Source of the DNA: Microvirga sp052115485
Lineage (GTDB): Bacteria > Pseudomonadota > Alphaproteobacteria > Rhizobiales > Beijerinckiaceae
Length of the DNA stretch: 64,000 nt
Reading direction: 5' to 3'
Assembly (NCBI RefSeq): GCF_052115485.1
Contig: NZ_JBFRGU010000001.1
Location: 434,001-498,000, forward strand
The notes under the pieces were generated by a model. The model was not told the origin of the DNA and ran no database searches. It was given only the letters and a program-made list of their open reading frames with translations. Below are positions 8,426-16,903 of the stretch, one piece after another. Every line of letters begins with the position of its first letter. The stretch's first letter is position 1. A program made the translations under genes and the position numbers.

Positions 8426-9949
8426 ATGTTCCGCAAGATCCTTTCCGTCGGCGGCTGGACGCTTGTATCGCGCCTGACGGGTTTCATTCGTGATGTCGTC
8501 ATCGCAGCGGTGATGGGCATCGGCCCAATTGCCGATGCTTTCTTCGTGGCGTTCCGCATCCCGAACCATTTCCGCACCATCTTCGGCGAAGGCGCGTTCA
8601 ACAATGCGTTTCTGCCGACCTATGCGGGCGTGCTCGAAACGAAAAAGGAGTCCGCCGCCAAATCCTTCGCGAGCCGCGTGACGACGTTGATGCTGATCAT
8701 GCAGCTCGCGATTCTTGCGGCAACTCTTCTCGGAATGCCTTTCGTCGTCGATCTTCTCGCGCCGGGCTTCTCGAAAGATCCCGCGAAGTACGAACTCGCG
8801 GTCGCGCTGACGCGCATCACGTTTCCCTATCTTCTGTTCATCACCCTGGTCACGATCCTCTCCGGCATCCTGAACGCGCATGAGCGCTTTGCCTCCGCCG
8901 CTGCCGCACCCGTTCTTTTGAATGTCTCCATGGTCGCTGCGCTCGCCGTGGCGTTTCTGTTTCCGGATGCGGGCTATGCGGCAGCCTGGGGCGTCACCGT
9001 ATCGGGTGTATTGCAGCTCCTCCTCGTCTGGCTCGACGCGGAACGCCTCGGCATCGCGCCGCGCCTCGAAATGCCGCGTTTCGATCCGGCGATGAAGCAG
9101 TTCTTCAGAACCCTCGGTCCAGCGGTGATCGGCTCGGCCGGGGTTCAGCTCGCACTCTTCGCGGATACGATCATTGCCTCGTTCCTGCCCACCGGTTCGG
9201 TATCCTCGCTCTATTATGCAGACCGCCTCTACCAACTGCCGCTCGGCGTCATCGGCATCGCTGCCGGAACGGTCCTGCTGCCCGAAATGAGCCGCCGCAT
9301 TGCCGCAGGCGACGTTGCGGGCGCGCATGCAGCGCAGAACAGGGCGATCAGTCTCACCCTCGCGCTCGCCGCGCCCTTCCTGATCGCCTTCATCGCCCTG
9401 CCGGATCTCATCATGGCGGCGCTGTTCCAGCACGGCCAGTTCAATGTGGCAGCGACGAAAAGCGCCGGCGCGGTGCTCGCCGCCTATGCGCTCGGTCTTC
9501 CCGCCGCCGTTCTGATCCGCTCGGCCTTGGCGAGCTTCTATTCGCGCGCGGATACGATGACGCCGCTCATCGCTTCGCTCACGGCGGTCGTGATCAACAT
9601 CATCGTGAAGATTATGCTGATGGACAGACTCGGCGTGGTGGGCCTTGCCATCGGCACCGCAGTCGGCACCTGGGTCAATCTCGGACTTCTTTTTTTCCTC
9701 GCCCATCGGCGCGGCTGGGCGGACCCGAGTGGAAGCCTTTTCCGCGCCTGCGGTGCGATTGCGACGGCAAGCATCCTGCTCGCGCTTTTCGCGTGGTTCA
9801 GCCCAACACCCATCGCCCATTGGACGAACGTGTTCCCCTGGCGCGAAGAAAGCCTTCTCGCCATCGTAGGCCTTGGTGGCGCGCTCATCTATGGCGCATC
9901 GCTCGTTGCCGGATTGAAAGTCGCGGGCATCCGCCTGTCGCGCCGCTGA
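8426..9949 (+). CDS. murJ: Lipid II flippase MurJ
   Basis: A 507-residue polytopic inner-membrane protein of the MOP superfamily with about 14 hydrophobic helices. The N terminus (ILSVGGWTLVSRLTGFIRDVVIAAVMG) and the IPNHFRTIFGEGAFNNAFLPTY segment are hallmark MurJ/MviN motifs, with arginines lining the central cavity. It moves lipid II across the inner membrane for peptidoglycan synthesis. It starts three bases after the glycosyltransferase stop, which suggests one transcript. Confidence 0.95.
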   Translation: MFRKILSVGGWTLVSRLTGFIRDVVIAAVMGIGPIADAFFVAFRIPNHFRTIFGEGAFNNAFLPTYAGVLETKKESAAKSFASRVTTLMLIMQLAILAATLLGMPFVVDLLAPGFSKDPAKYELAVALTRITFPYLLFITLVTILSGILNAHERFASAAAAPVLLNVSMVAALAVAFLFPDAGYAAAWGVTVSGVLQLLLVWLDAERLGIAPRLEMPRFDPAMKQFFRTLGPAVIGSAGVQLALFADTIIASFLPTGSVSSLYYADRLYQLPLGVIGIAAGTVLLPEMSRRIAAGDVAGAHAAQNRAISLTLALAAPFLIAFIALPDLIMAALFQHGQFNVAATKSAGAVLAAYALGLPAAVLIRSALASFYSRADTMTPLIASLTAVVINIIVKIMLMDRLGVVGLAIGTAVGTWVNLGLLFFLAHRRGWADPSGSLFRACGAIATASILLALFAWFSPTPIAHWTNVFPWREESLLAIVGLGGALIYGASLVAGLKVAGIRLSRR

Positions 9950-9999
9950 TTGAGAGCGCGACAGCGCGATGTGATTTACGCCTTGAAACTTTGACTGCT

Positions 10000-10042
10000 C
10001 ATGATCCAGGCGGACAACCGGTTCCCACTTGTCCTGATCATG
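10000..10042. repeat. Dispersed intergenic hairpin (CCGGTTCCCACTT type)
   Basis: Outer arms CATGATC/GATCATG and inner arms GGACAA/TTGTCC enclose an ACCGGTTCCCAC core. This is a form of the short repeat common between genes in Rhizobiales. It reaches into the stop codon of the aminotransferase gene and may end transcripts from both sides. Confidence 0.65.
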
Positions 10043-10895
10043 CGCTGTGCGCGAAGGCCCAATAAAGCTCGCGCGCCTTGCGATAGAACGGCCCCGGCTG
10101 CAGATCGCGGTCGTCGATCTTCAACACGGGCATCACCTTCGAATAATTGCCGGAGATGAAGATCTCATCCGCCTGCTGGAAATCCTCATAGCGCAGCGTA
10201 CTTTCGAGAACCGTCACGCCATCGTTGCGCATCAGCTGGATGACACGCTGGCGAGTGATGCCGTTCAAGAACGTTCCGTTCGCGGCGGGCGTGTGAACAA
10301 CGCCGTCCTTCGCCATGAACACGTTTGAGGTTCCCGTCTCCGCCACGTTGCCGAGCGCATCGCACACGAGCGCGTTGTCGAAGCCCTTCGCCTTCGCCTC
10401 TCGGAGGACGCGCGCGTTGTTCGGATAAAGACATCCAGCCTTTGAATCCGTCGGCATGGATTCGAGCGTCGGGCGGCGGAAGCTCGACTTCATCACGGAG
10501 AGCCCACCCGGCACGGGCATGGGGGCCTCGAACAGCGACAGGCAAAACTTCGTCGATTCCGGATCGGGCACGATGGTTGAAAGCCCTTCCGCCTCGCCCC
10601 AGTACATGGGCTTCACATAAAGCGCGGTATCGGGCGAGAACTTCTTCGCGCCTTCGCGCACAAGATCGAAAATGCCCTGAAGTTCCATAGTCGGCTTCAG
10701 GCCGATGGATTGCGCCGAACGATTCACACGCGCGCAATGCTTGTCCATATCGGGCATGACGCCCTCGAACACGCGCGCCCCATCGAAAACGGTGGAGCCG
10801 AGCCAGGAAGCATGGGAGCGCGGGCCTATGATTGGCGGATTGCCCTCGTGCCAAGCGCCGTCGAACCAGTTCCAGGTTTTCGAATACCAAGCCAT
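10038..10895 (-). CDS. ilvE: Branched-chain amino acid aminotransferase (class IV)
   Basis: About 285 residues of the fold-type IV PLP aminotransferases. The PLP lysine is in DSKAGCLYPNN. The phosphate- and carboxylate-binding motifs NVAETGTSNVFMAKDG and FLNGITRQRVIQL are present, and ISGNYSKVMPV follows near the C terminus. It transaminates Leu, Ile and Val with 2-oxoglutarate. Class IV enzymes also include D-amino-acid and aminodeoxychorismate enzymes; the GxTxxxG-type region fits the branched-chain group best. The ATG at 10895 has GGAG seven bases upstream and is preferred over an upstream GTG. Confidence 0.88.
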   Translation of the reverse strand: MAWYSKTWNWFDGAWHEGNPPIIGPRSHASWLGSTVFDGARVFEGVMPDMDKHCARVNRSAQSIGLKPTMELQGIFDLVREGAKKFSPDTALYVKPMYWGEAEGLSTIVPDPESTKFCLSLFEAPMPVPGGLSVMKSSFRRPTLESMPTDSKAGCLYPNNARVLREAKAKGFDNALVCDALGNVAETGTSNVFMAKDGVVHTPAANGTFLNGITRQRVIQLMRNDGVTVLESTLRYEDFQQADEIFISGNYSKVMPVLKIDDRDLQPGPFYRKARELYWAFAHSA

Positions 10896-11046
10896 CGCCG
10901 TCTCCACCCATCAGTCAGTGCTGTTGTCCTAATCGAACGCCCAGTTCAACGCGGCGTCAATGGGAATCATTCACGCGGGGGGAAACGATTGGTGATCGGT
11001 CACGTCACGAATTGTGATGAGTGAGATAGGGGACACACGCAGTAAA

Positions 11047-11072
11047 TCACCTCTCCCACTGGGGAGAGGTGA
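11047..11072. terminator. Hairpin downstream of the M20 peptidase gene
   Basis: TCACCTCTCCC and GGGAGAGGTGA pair around a short loop. The same CCTCTCCC/GGGAGAGG design is seen at 19.08 kb, so it is a recurring element. It lacks a long U-run and its role in termination is inferred from its position. Confidence 0.5.
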
Positions 11073-11094
11073 TAGGAAGCGACTCGCCTCTCGC

Positions 11095-12477
11095 TTACTC
11101 CGCCAAGGCCGCGAGAATGCGCGCCCAGCTGCGGGTGCCTTTTTGGAAGCTTTTGAGATCGTACTTTTCGTTCGGCGAGTGGATACGGTCGTCGTCGAGA
11201 CCGAAGCCCACGAACAGCGTATCGAGGCCGAGCGTGCGCTTGAAATCTCCGCCGACCGGGATGGAACCTCCCATGCCTATGACGATGGGATCTTTCTGCC
11301 ACTCGTCATGGAGCGCTGCCTTCGCCGCGATCAGCGCCGAAAAATCGTTCGGAAGCGAGAGAGCGCGCGTGCCCTTGTGCTTGATGAACTCCACAGAACA
11401 ATCGGCGGGAATGCGCTCCTGCACGAAGGCATGGAAATTCGCCGAGATCTTTTCCGGGTCCTGATCGCCGACGAGGCGGAACGAGATCTTGCAGCGTGCT
11501 TCCGCCGCGATCACGGTCTTGGTGCCCTCGCCCGTATAGCCGCCGATGATGCCGTTCACGTCGCATGTGGGGCGTGACTGGACCTGCTCGATAAGCATGC
11601 GGCCCTTCTCGCCGGCGGAATGCTTCAAGCCGATCTGACCAAGAAACTCTTCTTCAGTGAGATTGAGTTTCTTCCACTGATCGAGAAGCTGCGTCGGCGT
11701 TTCCGGCACGCCTTCGTAGAAATCCTTGATGGTGATGCGCCCGTTATCGTCGTGGATCGCCGCGATGATCTTGGAGAGTACGTGAATCGGGTTGCGCGCC
11801 GCGCCGCCGAAGGTGCCGGAGTGCAGATCGCGATCCGCGCAACGCACGATCACTTCCTCATAGACCATGCCGCGCAGCGAAGAGGTGATCGCGGGCGTAT
11901 TTTGATCCCACATCCCGGTATCGCAAACGAGCGCCACATCGGCCTTCAGCTCATCCTTGTTGGCCTCGATAAATTCCGGCAGGAACTTGGAGCCGTCCTC
12001 CTCCGCACCTTCGACGAGGAAAGTGATGTTGATCGGCAGTGACCCCGTCACCGCCTTCCACGCCCGGCAGGCTTCGACGAAGGTCATCACCTGCCCCTTG
12101 TCGTCGGAGGAGCCGCGCGCGCTGATGACCTTTCGGCCATCCGGCAACGTCGCTATCTTCGGCTCGAAGGGCGGCGTATCCCACAGATTCAGCGGGTCGA
12201 CCGGCTGCACGTCGTAATGCCCATAGAACAGCACATGCGGCTTCGCCGTGCCCTTCGCATGAGCGACGACGGCGGGATGTCCGCCTGTTTCGCGCAATGA
12301 GGCGTCGATGCCGATGCTCTTCAGATCATCCACGAGCCATTGTCCCGCATTGCGGCAATGGTCCTTGTAGGCGGGATCGGTGGAGATCGACGGGATCTTC
12401 AGCCAGTGGAAGAGGCGCGCGAGGGAAGCGTCGAGATCGGCGTCGATGCGGCTGAGGACTTGATTGAGCTGAGACAT
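11095..12477 (-). CDS. M20 family metallopeptidase (dipeptidase-like)
   Basis: About 460 residues, the usual size of ArgE/DapE/CPG2-type carnosinase-like dipeptidases. Metal-site motifs are in order: LFYGHYDVQPVDP, ARGSSDDKGQVM, LVEGAEEDGS and VCDTGMWD. The inserted dimerisation domain lies in the middle, and the last ligand histidine is in DDDRIHSPNEKYD near the C terminus. It hydrolyses dipeptides or N-acyl amino acids; the exact substrate is open. The ATG at 12477 (MSQLNQ) is preferred; the upstream extension lacks family resemblance. Confidence 0.9.
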   Translation of the reverse strand: MSQLNQVLSRIDADLDASLARLFHWLKIPSISTDPAYKDHCRNAGQWLVDDLKSIGIDASLRETGGHPAVVAHAKGTAKPHVLFYGHYDVQPVDPLNLWDTPPFEPKIATLPDGRKVISARGSSDDKGQVMTFVEACRAWKAVTGSLPINITFLVEGAEEDGSKFLPEFIEANKDELKADVALVCDTGMWDQNTPAITSSLRGMVYEEVIVRCADRDLHSGTFGGAARNPIHVLSKIIAAIHDDNGRITIKDFYEGVPETPTQLLDQWKKLNLTEEEFLGQIGLKHSAGEKGRMLIEQVQSRPTCDVNGIIGGYTGEGTKTVIAAEARCKISFRLVGDQDPEKISANFHAFVQERIPADCSVEFIKHKGTRALSLPNDFSALIAAKAALHDEWQKDPIVIGMGGSIPVGGDFKRTLGLDTLFVGFGLDDDRIHSPNEKYDLKSFQKGTRSWARILAALAE

Positions 12478-12555
12478 GGGTTCGACTTCTTGAGAGAATC
12501 TGTTTGGCGGGCGCACCGTGCATCGAACGCGGTTACGCCGCAAGAGGTGATCCGT

Positions 12556-12657
12556 TCGTCATCCCGGACGCCAAAGGCGATCCGGGATCGCATGACGAGA
12601 AAAGCACCCTTTATGGAAGACGATCCCGGGTTCCGCTGACGCGGCCCCGGGATGACG
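12556..12657. repeat. Intergenic palindromic element (CGTCATCCCGG type)
   Basis: It opens with CGTCATCCCGG and closes with CCGGGATGACG, with inner copies GATCCGGGATCG and CGATCCCGGGTT. It is built like the element at 5.74-5.88 kb and fills the gap between two minus-strand genes. No coding potential is seen. Confidence 0.72.
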
Positions 12658-12666
12658 ATCAGTGGG

Positions 12667-14205
12667 CTAACGCCGCAAAATCCCGCCCAACGTTCCGCGC
12701 ACGATGGCGCGGCCGATCGAGCCGCCCTGGCGGCCGCCGATGGATTTGCCGATTTCCGCCGCGAAGCCGCCAACCGTCTGGTTGATGACCGTGCGGGTGA
12801 CCTCGCGCGTAACCCGCTGCGTCGTCGTCATCGTCCCCTTACGCTGGCCGTTAGTGCCGAACAGATTGCCGAGCATGTCGAGAATGCCGCCACCGCCTTG
12901 CGCGGCCTGCGCATCGGCGGCAGTCTTTTCCGCGCGCTTCGCCAGCATTTCATAGGCCGACTCGGAATCGATGGACTGATCGTATTTTCCGCGCATCGGG
13001 CTCGCGGCGATGATCTGTTGGCGCAATGCATTGTCGATGGGGCCAACCTGCGACATGGGAGGCGCAATCAAGGTGCGCTCCACCATGGAGGGCGAGCCCT
13101 TCCCTTCCAGCGTCGAGACGAGCGCCTCGCCGACGCCGAGTTCGGTGATTGCCTTTTCCGTGTCGAAAGCCGGGTTCTGGCGGAAGGTCTGCGCCGCGAC
13201 GCGCACCGCCTTCTGCTCGCGCGGCGTATAGGCCCGCAGCGCATGTTGAATACGGTTGCCGAGTTGCGCCAGCACCGTCTCCGGCACGTCGGCCGGGTTC
13301 TGCGTGATGAAATAGACGCCGACGCCTTTCGAGCGGATGAGCCGCACCACGCGCTCCACCGTCTCGAGCAACGCCTTCGGCGCATCGGAGAACAGGAGAT
13401 GGGCCTCGTCGAAGAAGAACACGAGCTTGGGCTGATCGAGATCGCCCACTTCCGGCAGTTCCTCAAACAATTCCGACATCAGCCACAGCAGGAACGTGGC
13501 GTAGAGGCGCGGATTGTTCATGAGCTTGTCGGCGGCGAGAATGTTCACCACGCCGCGCCCATCGCGATCGGTGCGCATTAAATCCTTGATGCTGAGCGCG
13601 GGCTCGCCCAAGAATTCCTGTCCACGCTGGTTTTCCAGCACGAGCAATTGCCGTTGGATCGTGCCGACAGTTGCCTTCGACACATTGCCGTAGGTCGTGG
13701 TGAGGTCCTGCGCGTTCTCCGCGATGAATTGCAGGAGGGCGCGCAAATCCTTCAGGTCGAGCAGCAGCAAGCCCTGCTCGTCGGCGATGCGGAAGGCGAT
13801 GTTGAGCACGCCCTCCTGAACATCGTTGAGATCGAGCAGACGTGCCAGAAGCAGCGGCCCGATTTCCGAAACCGTCGCGCGGACCCGGTGTCCCTCCTCA
13901 CCAAAGAGATCCCAGAACACGGTGGGGAACTGGTCGGGCCGGTATTCGAGGTCGAGTTCCTTGGCGCGCTTGACGAAAGCATCCTTGCTGTTGCCGGTGG
14001 CCGCAATGCCGGAAAGATCGCCTTTGATATCGGCGGCGAAGACGGGAACCCCGGCGTTGGAGAAGCCTTCCGCCAGAACCTGCAAGGTCACGGTCTTGCC
14101 TGTGCCCGTGGCCCCGGTGATCAGGCCGTGCCGGTTGGCGAGCTTAAGATCGAGATATTCGGGCTTCGTTCCCTTACCGATGAAAATCTTGCCGTCTTCG
14201 AGCAT
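12667..14205 (-). CDS. HerA-like helicase/ATPase (DUF853)
   Basis: About 512 residues of the bacterial HerA/FtsK-like P-loop ATPases annotated as DUF853. Walker A is GATGTGKTVT near residue 35, Walker B is KLVFFFDEAHLL, and a sensor Gln/Asn lies in YFITQNPADVPE. The C-terminal tail is Gly- and Arg-rich (RRQGGSIGRAIVRGTLGGILRR type) and may contact nucleic acid or membrane. The archaeal relative works with the NurA nuclease, but no nuclease gene is adjacent here, and the function of the bacterial branch is not settled. The ATG at 14205 has GAGAGG upstream. Confidence 0.87.
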   Translation of the reverse strand: MLEDGKIFIGKGTKPEYLDLKLANRHGLITGATGTGKTVTLQVLAEGFSNAGVPVFAADIKGDLSGIAATGNSKDAFVKRAKELDLEYRPDQFPTVFWDLFGEEGHRVRATVSEIGPLLLARLLDLNDVQEGVLNIAFRIADEQGLLLLDLKDLRALLQFIAENAQDLTTTYGNVSKATVGTIQRQLLVLENQRGQEFLGEPALSIKDLMRTDRDGRGVVNILAADKLMNNPRLYATFLLWLMSELFEELPEVGDLDQPKLVFFFDEAHLLFSDAPKALLETVERVVRLIRSKGVGVYFITQNPADVPETVLAQLGNRIQHALRAYTPREQKAVRVAAQTFRQNPAFDTEKAITELGVGEALVSTLEGKGSPSMVERTLIAPPMSQVGPIDNALRQQIIAASPMRGKYDQSIDSESAYEMLAKRAEKTAADAQAAQGGGGILDMLGNLFGTNGQRKGTMTTTQRVTREVTRTVINQTVGGFAAEIGKSIGGRQGGSIGRAIVRGTLGGILRR

Positions 14206-14385
14206 CGCCACCTCTCACAAGTGTCCTGGACTTGCATTTTCTAACGCCAAACGGGCCTGTTTGGCTGAAAACGCTCCAGATAGTCATAGGTGTTCGAGAG
14301 GCCGGTTTCTACTCCCCCAGCCCGCACTTGATTTCATCACGCTTGAGGCCGAACTATCCGCCCGATAACCAAGCAGGAGAATCGC

Positions 14386-14763
14386 ATGGAAGAGCTCATC
14401 GCCCGCGTGACGCAGAAGACCGGTCTCGACGCAACCACGGCCACCAAAGCCATCGGCATGATCCTGGCTTTTCTTCAGAAGGAAGGCCCCAGTGCCGAAG
14501 TCGGCCAGTTGCTCACGGCCTTGCCCGGCGCGCAGGAGGCGATGGCTCAGGCCGGTGGCGGCGGCGGTGGCCTCATGGGCATGATGGGCTCGCTCGGTGG
14601 CGGCGTCATGGCTCTCGGCGGCCAGTTGATGGGCGCGGGCGTCTCCATGGGGCAGATGCAGCCGCTTGGCCACGAATTGTTCGCCTTTGCCCGTGAAAAG
14701 GCCGGCGAGGATGTGATCGGCCCGATCATCGGATCGGTTCCGGGCCTGTCCCAGTTCGTCTAG
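14386..14763 (+). CDS. Small Gly/Met-rich protein of unknown function
   Basis: A 125-residue protein with an N-terminal helical half (EELIARVTQKTGLDATTATKAIGMILAFLQKEG) that resembles the DUF2780/DUF2267 type of small proteins. A glycine- and methionine-rich middle (GGGGGGLMGMMGSLGGGVMALGG) follows, then a C-terminal helix. A good AGGAG ribosome-binding site precedes the ATG. I assign no function. It stands alone between divergent and codirectional neighbours. Confidence 0.7.
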   Translation: MEELIARVTQKTGLDATTATKAIGMILAFLQKEGPSAEVGQLLTALPGAQEAMAQAGGGGGGLMGMMGSLGGGVMALGGQLMGAGVSMGQMQPLGHELFAFAREKAGEDVIGPIIGSVPGLSQFV

Positions 14764-14872
14764 AACCTGATAGAAGTCTAATTCCAAAGGCTGGCTTCAA
14801 TCCCCTGGGCGGAGCCGGTATCGGCATGCACAATGCCGGGACCGTGCCTCCCCCCTTTCAAGGCGTCGCTTG

Positions 14873-16834
14873 ATGGACGATCTGACTCTCGCTTCCGAAT
14901 TCCCCACAGCCACGCGCGAGCAATGGCGCGGGTTGATCGAAGGGGTGCTGAAAGGCTCGGATTTCGACAGGAAGCTCGTCGGGCGCACCTATGATGGGCT
15001 TGAAATTCAACCGCTCTATCCGAAAGCGGAAAAAGCGCCCCGCCTGTCTCGCGCGCAAGCCGGCCCCTGGCGGGTTGTGCAGCGGATCGACCATCCCGAA
15101 CCCTCGACCGCGAACGAGCTTGCCCTGGCCGATCTCGAAGGCGGGGCGGACGCTCTCGTTCTGACGCTCAACAAAGCTCCGTCCGCGCACGGCTTCGGCC
15201 TTCGCGTGGATACCGTTGAGGATCTGGATCGCGCCTTGTCCGGAATCATGCTCGATATGGTGCATCTGCGTCTCGATGCAGGCGGCCACGGGCGGCAGAC
15301 TGCCGCGCTTCTGCTGGCGCTGATCGAGCGGCGCGAGCACAAACTGAGCGACATCTTCCTCGATCTCGGTCTCGACCCCATCGGCGCGATGGCCGCGACC
15401 GGCAAGCTATCAGCATCGTGGGACGTGGTCGGCGTACGCTGCGTGCAAACCCTTGGCGATCTCGAAAAGAAGGGGTTCACCGGCCGCGCCTTTCTCGCCG
15501 ACGCACGCCCCTATCACGAGGCGGGCGCGAGCGAGGCTCAGGAACTGGCCGCCGTGCTCGCGACAGGCCTCGCTTATCTGCGCGCACTGGAAGCGGGCGG
15601 CCACTCGCTCGATGCCGCGCGCCGCTCGCTGGCCTTTCTGCTCGTCGCCGATGTGGACGAGTTTCTGACCGTCGCCAAATTCCGCGCCCTTCGCCGGCTA
15701 TGGGCGCGCGTCGAGGAAGCCTGCGGATTGGTGCCCTCGCCCATCCACCTTCATGCGGAAACCGCGTGGCGGATGATGACCCGCCGCGATCCGTGGGTGA
15801 ACATGCTGCGCGGAACCATCGCCGCCTTCTCCGCCGGCATCGGCGGCGTGGATGCGGTCACGGTTCTGCCTTTCACTGCCGCGCTCGGCTTGCCCGATGC
15901 GTTCGCGCGACGCATCGCCCGCAACACGCAGCTGATCCTGCTCGATGAATCCAATCTCGGCCGCGTGGCCGATCCGGCCGCCGGAGCGGGCGGATTCGAG
16001 GCGCTGACCGATGCGCTCTGCGACAAGGCGTGGACGCTGTTCCAAGAGATCGAACGCGAAGGTGGTATCGTCGCGAGTCTGACGAAAGGCGCGTTGCAGC
16101 GGCGGATCGGCGAGACGCGAAGCGCGCGCGAGAAGGCTGTCGCCACCCGCAAGGATCCCATCACCGGCACGAGCGAATACCCCAATCTACACGAGGCTGA
16201 TGTGGCAGTGCTGATGCCAATGCCGAGCGATGCAAAGACAACGCACGCACCCATCGCGAAAGCGGTTCAACCCGAAAGCTCCTTCGCCTCGCTCGTTCAA
16301 GCATCAAGCGAAGGAGCGCCCCTGTCGAGCCTCACCGCGTCAGCCCCTGGCCCCACGCCTTTGAGCGTTGAGCCGCTGCCATCCCACCGCGTCGCCGAAA
16401 CCTTCGAGCGCCTGCGCGATATGGCCGACGCCTTTTTCGCCCGCTCCGGCACACGCCCTAAAGTTTTCCTCGCCAATCTCGGCCCGGTCGCAGCGTTCAC
16501 GGCGCGCGCCACATTCGCCAAGAATTTCTTCGAAGCCGGCGGCATCGAGGCCATCGGTAATGACGGCTTCTCTTCTCTCGACGATCTTATAGCTACCGCC
16601 CGCGCCAGCGGCGCGAAGTTCGCCTGCCTCTGCTCGTCGGACGAGATCTACCAAAGCCACGCCGTCGATGCGGCGCGAGCCTTGAGCAAAGCGGGATTCA
16701 GCGGCCTCTATCTCTCCGGACGACCGGGCGAGTTGAAGGACGATCTGGCGAAGGCTGGCGTGACGGAGTTCATTTTCGTCGGGTGCGACAGTCTCGCCAT
16801 TCTTGAGAAATCTCTGGCGATGGCGACGGCATAG
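14873..16834 (+). CDS. mutA: Methylmalonyl-CoA mutase, small (beta) subunit
   Basis: About 653 residues. The TIM-barrel half (FPTATREQWRGLIEGVLKGSDF through ARNTQLILLDESNLGRVADPAAGAGGFEALT) is clearly homologous to the large subunit. The C-terminal Rossmann-like half has lost the DxHxxG cobalamin motif, as is normal for this structural, non-catalytic subunit. The heterodimer isomerises methylmalonyl-CoA to succinyl-CoA in propionate, ethylmalonyl-CoA or branched-chain catabolism. The ATG at 14873 follows an in-frame TTG. The large subunit gene follows after 69 bases. Confidence 0.93.
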   Translation: MDDLTLASEFPTATREQWRGLIEGVLKGSDFDRKLVGRTYDGLEIQPLYPKAEKAPRLSRAQAGPWRVVQRIDHPEPSTANELALADLEGGADALVLTLNKAPSAHGFGLRVDTVEDLDRALSGIMLDMVHLRLDAGGHGRQTAALLLALIERREHKLSDIFLDLGLDPIGAMAATGKLSASWDVVGVRCVQTLGDLEKKGFTGRAFLADARPYHEAGASEAQELAAVLATGLAYLRALEAGGHSLDAARRSLAFLLVADVDEFLTVAKFRALRRLWARVEEACGLVPSPIHLHAETAWRMMTRRDPWVNMLRGTIAAFSAGIGGVDAVTVLPFTAALGLPDAFARRIARNTQLILLDESNLGRVADPAAGAGGFEALTDALCDKAWTLFQEIEREGGIVASLTKGALQRRIGETRSAREKAVATRKDPITGTSEYPNLHEADVAVLMPMPSDAKTTHAPIAKAVQPESSFASLVQASSEGAPLSSLTASAPGPTPLSVEPLPSHRVAETFERLRDMADAFFARSGTRPKVFLANLGPVAAFTARATFAKNFFEAGGIEAIGNDGFSSLDDLIATARASGAKFACLCSSDEIYQSHAVDAARALSKAGFSGLYLSGRPGELKDDLAKAGVTEFIFVGCDSLAILEKSLAMATA

Positions 16835-16903
16835 GATGAGCATCCCTTGGCCTCAGACGAGGGATTGCCTTAGAATGCGTAATGTAGGGACGTTCTTGAA
16901 GCC

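Noticed and set aside
7916..9820. 634-codon minus-strand open frame opposite murJ
   Set aside because: Its product is rich in Arg, Glu, His and Asp typical of GC-rich antisense frames; murJ explains the region fully.
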